Shown: positions 12,081 to 24,240, numbered from the stretch's first letter. The stretch: DNA of 64,000 bases from Calendula officinalis (GCA_963853835.1 OY970820.1:81774909-81838908); one strand, 5' to 3'. The notes: generated by a model from the letters alone, not told the origin. A program made the numbers and translations.

Positions 12081-13074
12081 TTTATACACCAAGAATTCAT
12101 CGATATCTCCATCTTCCAAAACGAATGTTTTCGAAGCCCTAAACCTAATTCGATTGAACAACTATTTAGGGGTAAATGGGAAATGGGTATGTGACGGCTT
12201 AGTGGTTTTGTAAAAGCTATTAACAAATCATTTTTATGCGATTAATCTAATTATGTTACAGAAATATTTTATAAATTTTTATTTTTTATAGTTACATATA
12301 ATAATTATTTTCTTATTTATGCAAAATTTATGTTCAGCAAAATAATGATAATTTGAGAATTTGCAAACATTGGGTACCTAAGTTATATTGTTATATACGT
12401 AAATAATGTTGGATATCATTTTTATATATCACAATTGTATTTGAAATTATCTGACAACAAGTTTCCATTTAAATTTAAAATAAGATAATTTTCACTAGCT
12501 ATTTGTTTTGTTGTAACCATTAATATATAAGACACAATGTTAATCAATTGAATCCTTGTGCAAATCATGACTCTTGTCAAATGTTGGTCCGTATTTGAGT
12601 GAGTCAGTAATTTCACACAAACATTTATATGTAGCATTCTCTAAAGTAAAGACCGTACAATGTTCAAAAATTTTAGTAAAAGATAATGATGGTGGTTTAA
12701 AAATACGATATCAAAGGTTATATTCAAGGATATCTTAACTTTTCTTATTTTGTTAAATAGATTGTTTCCTAATCGTTATTTTGTTAAAGAGATTATTTCA
12801 TAATCATTGAATATTTACTTAATAATGTTCTATTTCATTTTATTGTTTTATTTATTTATCTTATGTTTATCATTTTATTATTACGCAATCTTAAATTTTC
12901 TTATGTTTATATAAATTGTAACCTTCAAAGTCATAATTTGCGTTTAGAATCATTATATGTATTCTTATCGTTTATGTAATAATCATGCGCTTAACAATAA
13001 ATATTTATATTCAATAAAATTTACGTTTAGTTAAATAATTAACAGTCCGTGAATTTTCACAGGTCATAATCTAG

Positions 13075-13900
13075 TAATGTATATATTGTGAGAAATGTTA
13101 AGAAACATGCTTTAAAGAATCTGGTAGAGAAGATGGATTTTTGTAGGGAAGACAATAGAGAAGAAAAATAAAAATAAAAGAAGTAAATAAATAATTAAAA
13201 ATTTCAGATACAAATAGATTAAAATGGGAAAAGATGAAGGTACCCTCACATGTCTTGCATGTGATTGAACTTGTGATTGAACTTAACAGAAAAAGTAACA
13301 GCATTTTGTCTAAAGGATCAAAGGTGCAAAAGGTTTTTAAAAAAAGGACTATCAGTGTAATTTTTGAAACTAAAGGACTACTGGTGAAATTTGGTATAAA
13401 CCTTAAAGACAATTGATGTAATTTACTATAATTTTATTTTATTAAAGTAAATCGCTAGTGAAATCAAATAAAGTTACATTTAAAAATATATCACTTTTTT
13501 TTATCCACCTTTAAATCGAAAGTATATCATTTAATTTGATATGGAGTGGTATATATCAAAGTGAAAATGGTGGGGATTTATGTACTCAATTTTTCCTTCA
13601 TCATACTGTACAAATTTAAATTTATTTAAATTTTATAATAAACTGTACAACTATACCAAGCAATAATTATAGTCACAAAAGTAAAAATTGTGATATATAA
13701 ATTACTTTGAACTAGGAATTAAATTTGAATCAAGGGACAAAGAAAAAGTGTTGGTGTAGGTATTATTTGTTGTAAAACATTAAAGCAAATAAAATCCTTA
13801 GCTAGAACCTAATACAGTATTAAACTTTAAAGCATATCTAATTGGGTACCTTGGGTTATATTATATTGGGTAAGGTAAAAGACAATGTTTACATAAGCTA
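13075..13900. other. AT-rich spacer downstream of the CK1 gene, no gene
   Basis: Apart from the 3' flank of the casein kinase gene (up to about 13700 may be its terminator region) I see no recognisable feature. The overlapping open frames at 13098-13416 on both strands lack any family signature. Confidence 0.5.
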
Positions 13901-16450
13901 TCACTTCCTGATTTGTAGGAACTCAAAGCTCCTAAGTGGATCTTCACGACCGCCCCTTGAAGATCTTTGAGCGGTAGATAAGCGGGCCCCACTAAGACGG
14001 CTTGTCACTTCTGCTGAAGAAGAACCCCCTTTCCCACTGCTTAAAAAGGATGCACCTTTTGACGACCTCCCGTTTCGCACTTTTTCTGAATCAGCTTCCT
14101 GTAAAATACCATACAATTACTTTCTTTTCTTTTTACATTTTAAATCATACCTAAAAAGAAATTAGAAACTTACAACGTCTTTTGATGAAGGTGAAGGTAC
14201 GTCTTCGGGAGTCCTGTTTCTAGAAAGTTCATGACGCCCGCCAGCTGGCGGATTTCTTCTAGAAGATGCCTCACGAACATCTACTCCACCTGTGCATAAC
14301 ATAAAACAACCACCTTCACTCAAAATCTAAATTTAAGTCTCGTTTCATTTTAGCTTACTTTTTATATAACCGAATAGACCCATTCATAAGTTTAACACAA
14401 CAGAATTACAATGATACCTGATGTTCTTCCTGCAGATGTACCAACATTTTGGACACCATTCCCACTTTGAATCTGCAAATACACCACAACATGAATATAT
14501 ATAATTAGAAAATACGTTAAATATATACATGTATATACACGTAACAAAAAAAGGGTTTTTTTTTTCACTTACTCGTCCTCTAGAGCTGGCGCCGATTTGT
14601 GGATACTTAAGTATGGTCCAATCAAAGACATAGTCAAATTGATAGCCTGGAAAAACATTAAAAAAAATTAAAAATTAAATAAAAATATAAAGCATTTGAG
14701 CTATGTCAAGTAGGTGTTTTTCCACCTTCACGAATAAATAAATCTCGAAAAAGCCTCTTCAAATATGAATAGTCCGGTTTGTCTTCAAATCTCAATGATC
14801 GACAGTAATGGAAGTATGATGTGAACTCTGATGGATATGATTTGCACAAAACCTGTTTAAAAATAATAATAATAATAATTAAGAGTCATGATATATATCA
14901 TATAAGACTGCACACATATAGTCATATATGTATAAAACAATACCTCAACTGGAGTCAACATTTTCTTTTCGCTTATTCTGTCATATTTCTGCTTCTTTGT
15001 TCCTGCTTTCAGTCCCTGCCAGGGAAGGCTAATGCAAAAAACATAAACAAATTGTAAATCATGTGGCAAAATCGGTTAATATATAATTATTATTTTAATT
15101 ATCATAATAGAAAAAATTTAGAAATATCTCATTATGAAATCAGCTGAGACTTTATATATTACTCACCTTCCTCTTAGGAAATACATAAGGACGTATCCAA
15201 GAGATTCCAAATCATCACGTCTACTTTGTTCTGTATAAATACATGTAAATTAAAAAATTAAATAAAAATTAACGTATTTAATATTTATTATACCAAAACA
15301 AATCATCACTCACCAACTCCAAGGTGTGTGTTCACACTAGCATAGCGAGCTGTACCCGTTAGATTCTTGTTTTCCCTAATCAAAATTTCTTCATCAGTTC
15401 ACACTTAAAAATACAATTATTATTATAAAATATAAATACAATACCTGTATGGTATGTGTCTATGAGTTTGAAGATCCCTATACTTTTTTGCAAGCCCAAA
15501 ATCAATGGCGTACACCTGCCATAACAGCAATCATTAGAAAAATATCGAAAAGGTGATTTTAAATACCAATTATTATTTATTAATTCTGGAATTCCAAATT
15601 ATTTAAGTTTGATTTTTGAGAATTACCTGATTAGCCTTGCGTCCCAGGCCCATTAAAAAATTGTCAGGCTTTAGGTCACGGTGAAGAAAACTCCTTGCAT
15701 GCATGTACTCAACTCTATTAATCTGCAAAGTTACATATATATTATAAAGTAAAGATCACTCTATTTAATCAAATATAAATAATAAGTGATTATAAAATCA
15801 AAATCAGTTACTAATTGATCTGCAAGCATTAAAACTGTCTTCAAGGAAAACTTTCTATTGCAATAGTTGAAAAGGTCTTCAAGACTCGGCCCAAGAAGGT
15901 CAATCACCATCACATTGTACTCACCCTCAACTCCAAACCACTTAAGGTTAGGTACTCCCGCTTCATTAATTAAATTAAAAAAAATCATTATTTTATTTTT
16001 AATGGTATTTATTTCTTGCCCTAATTACATAGGGATTAGAGAGAAACTTACTTCCTCCCTGCAGAAGCGTATATATTTTTGATTCATAGTGAAGTTGAGG
16101 ATGCTTAGTCTTAGTTGGTTCCTGAAATTGCAGTAATAAAACACAAATTTAATAACAATTACATATATAATAACCAACCAGTCAATAGCATTAATCAGTA
16201 GCAAATATAACATCAAAAAAATCATCAGGAAAGGAGGTCAATACCAGCTTAACAGCAACTTCTTCTCCAGTTTGAATATTAACAGCTGCATATCATCAAA
16301 CACAAAGCAAATTAACTAAAAGTAGATATAATACCTAAAATGAAGCTTGATGATAGAAAGAATGAGAAACATACCTAAAAAAAGTTCACCAAAAGATCCA
16401 CTCCCAATTTTCCTCCCAAGCTTAAACTTGCCACCAACAACACGATCCAT
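13901..16450 (-). CDS. CKL: Casein kinase 1-like serine/threonine protein kinase
   Basis: Fourteen exons with GT/AG junctions and consistent phases give 427 aa: 16450-16375, 16285-16245, 16121-16052, 15960-15812, 15722-15627, 15515-15445, 15375-15314, 15230-15167, 15028-14944, 14852-14726, 14646-14573, 14472-14418, 14289-14174 and 14098-13901. The kinase domain covers about residues 9-280. It has the glycine loop IGSGSFGE, ATP-site Lys38, HRDLKPDN at 126-133, Asp149 of DFG and the CK1 family markers SLPWQGLK and TKKQKYDRI. The tail is Ser/Arg-rich, as in plant CKL proteins that act at membranes, plasmodesmata or the nucleus. The length matches the family (about 400-480 aa) and no lesion is seen. 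The start is the first ATG giving the conserved MDRVVGGKFKLGRKIG. Which CKL paralogue it is cannot be decided. Confidence 0.93.
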
Positions 16451-16460
16451 GATTATCGCT

Positions 16461-16484
16461 TCAATAAACTCTCGCGGTGAACAT
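16461..16484 (-). promoter_or_regulatory. Seven-codon upstream ORF in the CK1 leader
   Basis: An ATG at 16482-16484 opens a frame of seven codons closed by TGA, ending 10 bases before the main ATG at 16450. If the transcript starts upstream of it, this uORF could lower or tune translation. The transcript start is not visible, so this is a possibility only. Confidence 0.35.
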
Positions 16485-17899
16485 AAACTGCTAATCTATA
16501 CTCAGATCTATATGTACGTAATTACACCACGACTAGGGTTTGTAAAACTCAACCCTACTTGGTAGTTATCAAATCAAATTCCGATTTCCACCAAAAACGA
16601 TCCAAATAAACAATCGATTTCGGTTACGGTACCCACACACGCACTATACAAAATTGTAAAATTTTTTTGTTGATCAAAGTCAATAAAAAATTTCACATCA
16701 GCAAACCCTAATTTCAACAATAAAAGGGGGCGTTTCTTGACAGGAGCATAATTAACAATATTACGAACCGTAATTGTTCAACACCGACTAAAATTGAAAA
16801 GCATCAATAATGCTCATTGATTGAGCAAATATTGCATGCAGATTCACTTTTTTTTCCTTTATTAATTTGAGTAAGCAAGAATTGACGGATGGAATGACAA
16901 CAAGGCAAAGGATTGCGATGAATTCGTGCTGGGGAAAAGTGGAAACAAAATCCGATGAGAGAGGAGGGGGATTTTGTGAGGGGGATAATGAAGAAAATAA
17001 AGAGAAAGGCAGGTGTCGATATTGTTTTGTTTCTCATTTTCCTAATTTTGTAATTTATTTACTTTTACTTCCTCGGTGTAATAATACTTCCTCTATTTTC
17101 TAAAAATTATACGGTTTCTATTTTAAAATAGGTGATATATTTTAAAAATATATATTATTTGTTAAAAAAATATTAGGCTCCATAGTCGTTAATTATTTTA
17201 TTTAATATGGTGAAATAATATATTTAGCTTAATTTTTAAACATTATTAAATTTACTTTGAAATTAAAACCATTCGAAACTATGCCCCTAAAATATTTAAT
17301 TAAATTGGGTAGAGAGACCGGGATTAAATAAAACAATAATTAATGTTAAAGTTAATCTATAAGAAAAATGTTAGCCTTAAAAACTCGTCAAGCTACTCAC
17401 ACCATTTGCACCATTGCATTAGTAGCCCCTCTTCGGCAGACCACGTCGCACATGTTACGTCTGCAACATCTCTTTGGAAGAGCATGTGTGAGGGGGAGGT
17501 GGTGGGGGGTTTAATATTCTTTATTAATGATAAGTTTAGTGATGAGTTATTGTTGGCACGACTTTGTCAATAACTCGTCGGTAGGGAAGAGGATGATGTG
17601 ACAATACTTACGAGTTTAAGAACGTATCACTGTTGGGAGGAGTCTTATCAATTTGTGGTATTTTTCACAATATACATGGTGCTATCAACTTCCGAAAGTT
17701 TAAATTCTATTTCTTAAGATTCCCTTCCAAACGAAACGTGATAGAAGAGGACCTCAGCATTTTACCAATAAACAATTCAACATAGAACGTTAATATCAAC
17801 CTTTAATATAATATGAACCGTGTTATAATTGCATTACCATTACTTCCTATTGGTAATATATATTTTTTTACTTTTTGCATTTTCTTGAGCCCCTGATCA
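16485..17899. other. Intergenic region between CK1 and the resistance pseudogene
   Basis: This holds the promoter side of both divergently oriented genes. The part next to CK1 contains pyrimidine tracts and aaccctagtc leader-like sequence. From 17100 to 17340 it is very AT-rich. The part at 17380-17580 is richer in G and C but has no recognisable domain. No RNA gene is seen. Confidence 0.5.
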
Positions 17900-18378
17900 A
17901 TGGCGTCTTTGGAGTCTGCTTGTTCATCTTCATCTGTACCAACAAGCGGATGGACGTGTTCCTAAGTTTCAGAGGTGAAGATACCCGAAACAATTTTGTT
18001 GATCATCTTTATTCGGCTCTAATTCAGAGAGGAATACAAACATTCAAAGATGACGAGATGCTCCATGGAGGAAACCCGATCTCTCTAGAACTTTTGAAAG
18101 CCATCGAGGAATCAAGAATTGTAGTGGTTGTATTTTCTAAAAATTATGGCAACTCTTCGTGGTGTTTAGATGAGTTGGTCAAAATCATGGAATGCCATGA
18201 TCGGATAAATCAAAAGGTGTTACCAGTGTGTAGATCCATCCGATGTAAGAGGACAAAAAAGAGACTTTGCAACGGCGTTTGAACAACAACAACAACAGGA
18301 GGATAAAGTTAAAAAATGGAGGGAAGCTTTAGCTGCAACTGCCAATTTATCTGGCTGGCATATCTCGGAAGTTAGCGG
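17900..18378 (+). pseudogene. TIR exon of the resistance pseudogene, two frame-breaking deletions
   Basis: The ancestral start is probably the ATG at 17900 (MASLESACSSSSVPTSGW), a typical N-terminus of the family. Right after it about 7 bases are missing, judged from the family consensus, and the frame changes to DVFLSFRGEDTRNNFVDHLY. Around 18223 a further deletion of about 8 bases removes part of the conserved LPVFYDVDPSDVR motif. The frame then shifts back to VRGQKRDFATAFE. The exon ends WHISEVSG before a GT donor at 18379; the matching acceptor ends at 18774. Confidence 0.8.
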
Positions 18379-18774
18379 GTTAGTTTTCATGAATCTGTTG
18401 ATTTAATTTCCCTGATCCATAAATTCAATATTTTTGTTTTTATCTCGATTTGTTAGTTGATGATTAGCACCCTTACATGATCAGTATGAATATGTACATC
18501 ATTGGGTACAACTAAATTGTTAACATACTTGAATTTGGTTTGAGGAAAAGGAAATTTTACTTTGCACCACAAAAAGTACGGTTTTGCAATAGTTTTAGCT
18601 TATCGACAAAAACTAACTAGTTGGTAGAATTAAACTCCTTTGAACTACGCGAAAGTTGTATGAAAAGTTTACCAAAAAGCCAAAAGATGTGTCCGTCTAA
18701 AATTTGTGATCACTTCAACGTATAGTTTGCATCTAGGTTAATTACCTAGTAATTTTTTTTTTTTTTTATTTCAG

Positions 18775-19813
18775 GGGTGAATCTGCAACTATCAACAAGA
18801 TTGTTCAAGAGATTTTAGGTAATATGCCACCTCGTGGTAGGGAGAACAACCTAATTGGTATACAGTCTCATATGGATGCATTATATTCATTATTGAACAT
18901 AGAAGTAGCGAGAAAAGAGGTGCACATTATTGGGATACTTGGAATGGGAGGGATTGGTAAGACAACTATTGCCCAAGCCTTTTTTAGAAGAATTGCTTAT
19001 AGTTTTGAGGGTTGTAGTTTTGTTAAGAATGTTAGAGAAAATAGTTCTAGTAAAGCCGGTATATGCGCTTTACAAGAGAAGATTCTGAGAGATGTTTTAG
19101 CACTTCAACACGGTTTCATGATTCAGAATCCTGAGTATGGAGCCGACATGATACAAGAAAGACTTTGCAATAAGAAGGTTCTTATTGTTCTTGATGATGT
19201 GAAGCAATTAGAGTTTCTAGCTGCAACACATGAGTGGTTTGGTCCAGGAAGTCGTATTATTATAACCACTAGAGACGAACATTTGTTATCATATGCAAAC
19301 GCCAAGTATAAACCTGCTCTTTTATCTATGGATCAAGCTATTGAGCTTTTTAGTAGGCATGCGTTCCAGGAAAATAGTCCTCCGGTTGGGTACAAGGATT
19401 TGTCAGATCGTGCAATACGCTATACAGGCTGTCTTCCTTTAGCCTTAAAAGTTTTGGGCTCTTTCTTCCGTGGAAGACAAGCGGGTGTGTGGAAAAGTGC
19501 CTTAGATAGACTTACCACATGGTGAGATTTTTGAGACATTGAAGTTAAGTTTTGATAATCTAAATGTTTATGAGAAGAAAATATTCCTAGACATCGCATA
19601 AGGGCAAAGAAGTAAAAAATGTGACTAGAGTACTTGATAGCTTTGGTTTTAATGCTGTCATAGGAATTAGTGTTCTTATTGAGAAATCTCTTATAACGGT
19701 TGTAAATGAAACACTAGCTATGCACGATCTCATACAAGAATTGGGATGGCAAATAGTTGGTGAAAATTTTCCGAATAGCAGACTATGGCCATGATTTCAT
19801 TAAGAAAAACAAG
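18775..19813 (+). pseudogene. NB-ARC exon of the resistance pseudogene
   Basis: The nucleotide-binding switch domain reads well for about 230 residues. It has P-loop GILGMGGIGKTTIA, kinase-2 KKVLIVLDDVKQLEFL, RNBS-B GSRIIITTRDEHLL and a GLPLALKVLG-like motif with Cys before Leu (GCLPLALKVLG). The frame breaks at about 19523 (LTTW then stop). Further on, a DIA motif is followed directly by TAA where the family has CFFKG. A recognisable MHD motif (MHDLIQELGWQIV) follows in another frame. Without an intact ARC2 region no functional switch can be made. Confidence 0.85.
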
Positions 19814-19882
19814 GTAATAAAGATCTCTTTTCAAAAAACTAATTAAAAAAAATCTAATATGGAATTTGTTCTTTGTTTGCAG

Positions 19883-20173
19883 AAACTAACAAGAATTCGG
19901 GTCATAGTGACGCCAGGAAATCGACACGATGATGACCAATATGGTGATAAGTTGGGTTTTAGTGGTGATGTATTTGAAAACATGGAGTATCTTCGGATGT
20001 TGGACGTTAAATGGAAATTCACATCTTGTGAACCTACCTTTCTTCCCAATAAGTTACGATGGCTTTGTTGGCATAAATACCCATTTTCTTCTATAACACT
20101 AGCAAACATGGATAAGCTTGTCAGGTTTGAATTGTCCGGCGACAAAATTGAGCATTTATGGAAGGAACAAAAG
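19883..20173 (+). pseudogene. Linker/first LRR exon of the resistance pseudogene
   Basis: The exon follows an AG acceptor at 19881-19882. It reads DQYGDKLGFSGDVFENMEYL, then FLPNKLRWLCWHKYPFSS and IEHLWKEQK, the usual start of the TNL leucine-rich repeats. It ends at 20173 before GTCTTAA. The next exon lies 27.7 kb away at 47846. Confidence 0.85.
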
Positions 20174-20277
20174 GTCTTAATTACATTGATAAATTAACTA
20201 ATGTTTATTAGTATCAAGTTGTAATTATTAGCCTTGGGCACTAGACTCTAATCAAGTAATTATATTTGTTTATGTGT

Positions 20278-20857
20278 TAATGAGGTATGGTACGAACCTC
20301 TCTACACCCGGACGCCGGATGCCGTAGACAGACGGACCGAACCGAATGCCGACTGTGCGAAGGACCGGAGCATAGTCATCATTAGGATCAAGTCCCAAAG
20401 ACCTGATCAGGCGTGTCCGGGTTTTAGGGAAAAGCCATCCTAGAGCCACGCTTGCATTAAATGAAAGTAAAGCTTGACTCTGACTAGCGCCATGGTCCGG
20501 TGGATAAGCGGCGGATAGACAGAGAACCGGAGGATAATGAAGGCTACGGACCAGAGACCATGCTCTACTTTCCCGCTTTTAAGGATCTGCTCTCTTTTCC
20601 CGCTTAAGAGAACTCCATAAATAGAAGGTAAACTTCAATACATGAGGCATTCAATACTTATCATTTATTACTCTCACCTACATTTGCCCTCCTCGACCCC
20701 TATACGACCTTACGTCGATCATATTGACTTACTTAAGCATCGGAGTGTCCTTCCGGAAACCCCTTCCGGAGGACTTCTGACTTAGGGTTGCTAGTGATTT
20801 CAGGTACCACTCATACAGGATCGTCCGAACCGAAGCCCTCGAAATCAGGACGCAACA
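20278..20857 (+). repeat. 5' LTR of the Retand-type element
   Basis: The 580-bp repeat is identical to 47246-47825 except for four substitutions (three within 20 bp of position 20358, one near 20468). A TATA-like ATAAATAG at 20617-20624 suggests the sense promoter. It ends GACGCAACA. Confidence 0.92.
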
Positions 20858-20875
20858 TTTGGCGCCATCCGTGGG
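20858..20875 (+). other. Primer-binding site of the Retand-type element
   Basis: TTTGGCGCCATCCGTGGG follows the 5' LTR directly, where the tRNA primer anneals for minus-strand synthesis. This string is typical of Tat-lineage plant gypsy elements. I do not assign the tRNA. Confidence 0.7.
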
Positions 20876-20886
20876 ACCCGAACAAA

Positions 20887-22200
20887 ATGGTCTTAGAATC
20901 TGCGACAAAAGGAGGGGACCGTCCGCCCGTCCTAACCCGAGTCGAACAGACCCCGCTTTCCGCCCCGACGTTGATCGACGCTACCGTATGTCCCTCTCCC
21001 TTGAGAGATAACGGAAGCGAACCGACGAAAGAAGACCTGGAGGAGTTCAGGCTCTTCTGTAAATTCCGAAAATTAAGGGATGCGGAGAAGAATCAAAGAG
21101 GAAGGAGAGACGAGGAGCGAGTAGGCGAGGTGGGAAGAACGTTAACCTACTCAAGTGAAGAAGAGTCCGCTGACCCTTCCACCGAAAGTGCCTCTAGGGA
21201 AGGAAGACCTCAAAGAGGAATAGAAACAAGAAATCAAGTCCGAGGAAGAAGTGAAACACCACCACGTCATTCCTTCGTCTCTCGGAGCTTCCGGTCTCCC
21301 TTTGTGGACGATATAAACGAAATGACCATTCCAAAGGGTCTCAAAGGGCCACGAGTCAAATCCTACGACGGAACGGGTGATCCCGACGATCATGTGGCAA
21401 GCTTCCGGTGGGCTGTACGAATGATCCCCATGGATCCCAGACTTTGGTGTTTGTACTTCGCCGGAACGTTAGAAGGCTCCGCACGGTACTGGCTATCTAG
21501 CCTTCCTCAGAGAAGTATAGCCAGTTCGAGGAACTGGTCACACAGTTTTGTCACAGTTTCATCCAGCAGAAGAAATACCAGCAACGTTCTCAATCTATAA
21601 TGGCATGTAGGCAGCGTGAAGGGGAATCCAATAAGTCCTACTTCAAAAGATTCAATGAGCAAAGCTGGAAGATGCCGGTGCGGGAAGATTCGCTCATTAT
21701 CGCCGCCTTCACGTACGGATTAAGGGAAGGCGAGTTATTTCGCGAGTTGTCCAAAAGGGATTTCGTCAAGGCTGATGATATGATTAATGCGGTGAACAAG
21801 GTGCTGAAGCAAGAGGAAGAAAGTGCAGAAAAGTTAAGGTCTGAAGCACAAGAAAAGAAAGGAACGACTAGTTCCAGCTCTTACAAAAATGACGGAAGAA
21901 ACAAAGGAACGTTCCGAGCCGGATATGGAGGAAGATCTCCATATCCAAAAAGATTACAAGAAGGGAGACCCCTGCCAGAGCGATACGGTTCGTCCCCACA
22001 AGAGACCTATTCCACTTACGAAGCCCGCAGGCCGGAGGCAAAGGGAATCAGGAAGCGATACCCTAGAGACCCCAATGCCTATTGTGAGTTCCATAAAATC
22101 ATGGGGCATTCGACGGCCTCATGCGAAAGTTATAAAAGGGAAAAGGAAGGTTTGGGGAGAAAGACGGAGGTGGCGGGAGCAGAGCCTCCAACCAAGAAGG
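20887..22200 (+). pseudogene. gag: gag polyprotein region, frameshifted
   Basis: The likely start is MVLESATKG at 20887, shortly after the primer-binding site. The capsid region shows VKSYDGTGDPDDHVASFR and LWCLYFAGTLEGSARYWL. One T is missing near 21514, so the first frame ends at 21600 while the rest continues one frame over from REGESNKSYFKRFNEQ. The nucleocapsid end has a zinc-knuckle variant, CEFHKIMGHSTASC (22080s), with His in the second position. Gag packages the RNA. This copy cannot make it from one frame. Confidence 0.88.
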
Positions 22201-22319
22201 AAGTGGTAGAGTACAATACCGAGATTTTCGCCTTGGAAGGAGAATCATCAACCCCTTCCTTAGGGAAGAGATATAAAGGGATAGTGGAGTTTGGGAGGGG
22301 GGAGCCCGTTCCGGAAGGA

Positions 22320-22800
22320 TATGTTGGAACGGAACCCCTGGTTATTTTTGGGGTAATAGCTAAAGCCATGGTGCGCCGGATTTACGTTGATTCAGGAAGC
22401 TCAGCTAACATCATGTATAGCCAATGTTTCGAGAAGTTCCCCCCGGAGGTTAGGTCTCTCCTGAAGCCTGCCTTGGGGACGGTTGTGGGTTTTGCGGGAC
22501 AGTCGGTGTGGCCAAAGGGGAAGATATACCTCCCCCTTACGCTGACCGATGGGAAAAGGATAGCCGCAAAACCATCCTGGCAGAGTTCATTATTATTGAC
22601 GCACCCTCAAGGTACAACGCCATTCTAGGCAGAACCGGAATGTGGCAGTTGCAGGCGGTTCCGTCAACCATTCACGGCTTGCTAAAATTCCCTTCGGAAC
22701 ATGGTGTTATCACTGTTCGGAGCATGCCCATGCCCCCTTGGAATGCAACACTATCACACACCAGGATAGTTGGACGGAACAGAATGAGATCCAGTTGGTA
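22320..22800 (+). pseudogene. Aspartic protease region, frameshifted
   Basis: The retroviral-type protease is marked by IYVDSGSSANIMYSQCF, with the active-site D-S-G at about 22388-22396. An ILGRTGMWQLQAVPSTIH stretch of the second half lies in another frame (about 22616-22670), after one missing A near 22572. A further frame change near 22720 leads into the RT frame. The enzyme would cleave the gag-pol polyprotein. It is not functional here. Confidence 0.85.
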
Positions 22801-24240
22801 GTCAACTCCAAGTATCCAAACACTAAGATCCAGATTGGGGGGAAGCTCCCCCGGCAGCTGCAAGAAGGGTTAGGAGACCTCTTAAGAAAGTATAAGCATG
22901 TGTTCGCATGGGAACCTAAAGATATGACCGGAGTCTCAAGGGAGGTTACGGAGCACCGCTTGGGCTTAAATCCGGCTTTTCCTCCGGTCAAGCAGTCGAG
23001 ACGGGTCCTGGCTAGGCAAAGAAACGAGGTAGTTAATAAAGAAGTGGTCGATTTGGTTGCTGCAGGAGTCTTGAGAAGTACCCAATATCCAGAATGGATA
23101 GCGAATCCAGTTCTAGTCAAGAAAGGTGACGGGTCAATGCGTATGTGCGTAGACTTTAAGGACCTAAACAAAGCATGTCCGAAAGATAGCTATCCTCTCC
23201 CCGAAATCGAACAAAAGGTAGAATCCTTAGGGGGATTCCGGTGGAAGTCGTTCCTGGATGCATACAAAGGGTATCATCAAGTGCAGATGGCGCAGGAAGA
23301 CGAAGAGAAAACCTCCTTCCATACGGAGAGGGGCACTTTCTGTTATGTGAAAATGCCGTTCGGCTTGCGCAATGCCGGAGCCACTTACCAGCGGTTAGTG
23401 GATAAAGCGTTCCGGAATCAAATTGGTAGGAACTTGGAGGTATACGTGGATGATATGGTCATAAAGAGTAAGACAAATGACGACTTATTGAAAGACGTGG
23501 AGGAAACCCTGCTACAGTTACAAAAGATCAACATGAAACTCAATCCTAAGAAATGCTCCTTTGGCATGGACGAAGGAAAGTTTCTGGGCCACATCGTTAC
23601 TACGTCCGGAATGCGAGCCAACCCCGAAAAGGTAGAAAGCCTGCTAAAGATGAAAACTCCTCGTACGGTTAAAGATGTCCAGAGCCTTAACGGGAAGTTA
23701 GCAGCTTTGGCTCGATATTTGGCTAAGTCAGCGGAAAAATCCATACCATTTTTTAGGGCTTTACACGGGTGCACGAAGAAAGGGATGGTGGAATGGACGG
23801 ACGAGGCCGAAAAGGCTTTCGTCGATCTAAAACAGCATCTCAGGACCATTCCCGCCATGACCAGCCCTATTGAAGGAGAGCCTCTAATCATCTACCTGTC
23901 GGCGAATACGGAAGCAATTAGTTCCGTGCTCGTAGCCGAACGGAATAAGAAATAGATGCCCATATACTTCGTTAGCCGTGCTTTGCAAAATGCAGAGCTA
24001 AATTACTCGATGATCGAAAAGTTGATATTGGCTTTAGTATATTCTGCCAGACGACTGAAGAGATACTTCCAGGCGCATCCAATAACGGTGTTAACCAGCC
24101 AGCCTATCAAAACCATCCTCCTGCGACCAGAGCGTTCAGGACGATTGACGAAATGGGCAATTGAACTAGGGGAACATGACATTACCTTCCGTCCAAGGCA
24201 AAGTATAAAGGGTCAAGCGTTGGCAGACTTTCTAGTGGAA
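22740..24240 (+). pseudogene. pol: Reverse transcriptase and first RNase H domain, premature stop
   Basis: The RT palm motifs are complete: MRMCVDFKDLNKACPKDSYP, the catalytic YVDDMVIKSK (about 23440-23470) and FLGHIVTTSGM. The connection and the classical Ty3 RNase H follow (SANTEAISSVLVAE, then FVSRALQNAELNYSMIEKL). The frame is cut by a TAG at 23953-23955, between NKK and MPIYFVSRAL, where the family normally has a glutamine codon. The single change to TAG is therefore the only defect of this 1.5-kb part. Confidence 0.9.

Larger units (their letters stand above)
8876..12112 (-). pseudogene. Split 53-codon ORF in Helitron body, interrupted by solo LTR
   Basis: Reading the minus strand from the ATG at 12110-12112, nine codons run to the solo LTR. 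If the LTR and one TTTAT copy are left out, the frame continues at 9010 for 44 more codons to a TAA at 8876-8878. The product begins MEISMNSWC and ends HGTCKNNNI. I recognise no family. It could be a captured exon or a chance frame in AT-rich DNA. The insertion makes it non-functional either way. Confidence 0.3.
7445..13074 (+). mobile_element. Non-autonomous Helitron
   Basis: The 5' end TCTATTAATACTAATAAAAG lies directly after an A at 7444. The 3' end at 13071-13074 is CTAG followed by T. A short hairpin (GTGAA, TT, TTCAC, flanked by CC and GG) ends about 10 bases before it. Insertion between A and T without target duplication, and a 3' hairpin before CTRR, are hallmarks of Helitrons. No Rep/helicase sequence is present, so it depends on a partner. 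Of its 5.63 kb, 3.07 kb is a later solo LTR (9011-12080), leaving about 2.55 kb of Helitron body. The same 5' tip occurs at 1170. Confidence 0.75.

Noticed and set aside
13098..13416. Overlapping frames of 104 and 60 codons on opposite strands
   Set aside because: Low-complexity AT-rich sequence without motifs. Opposite-strand overlap suggests chance.
20273..20280. Placing the Retand LTR start at TG (20281) rather than TAATG (20278)
   Set aside because: With TG as the start the flanking five bases do not match. Starting at TAATG gives a perfect TGTGT duplication and equal 580-bp LTRs.
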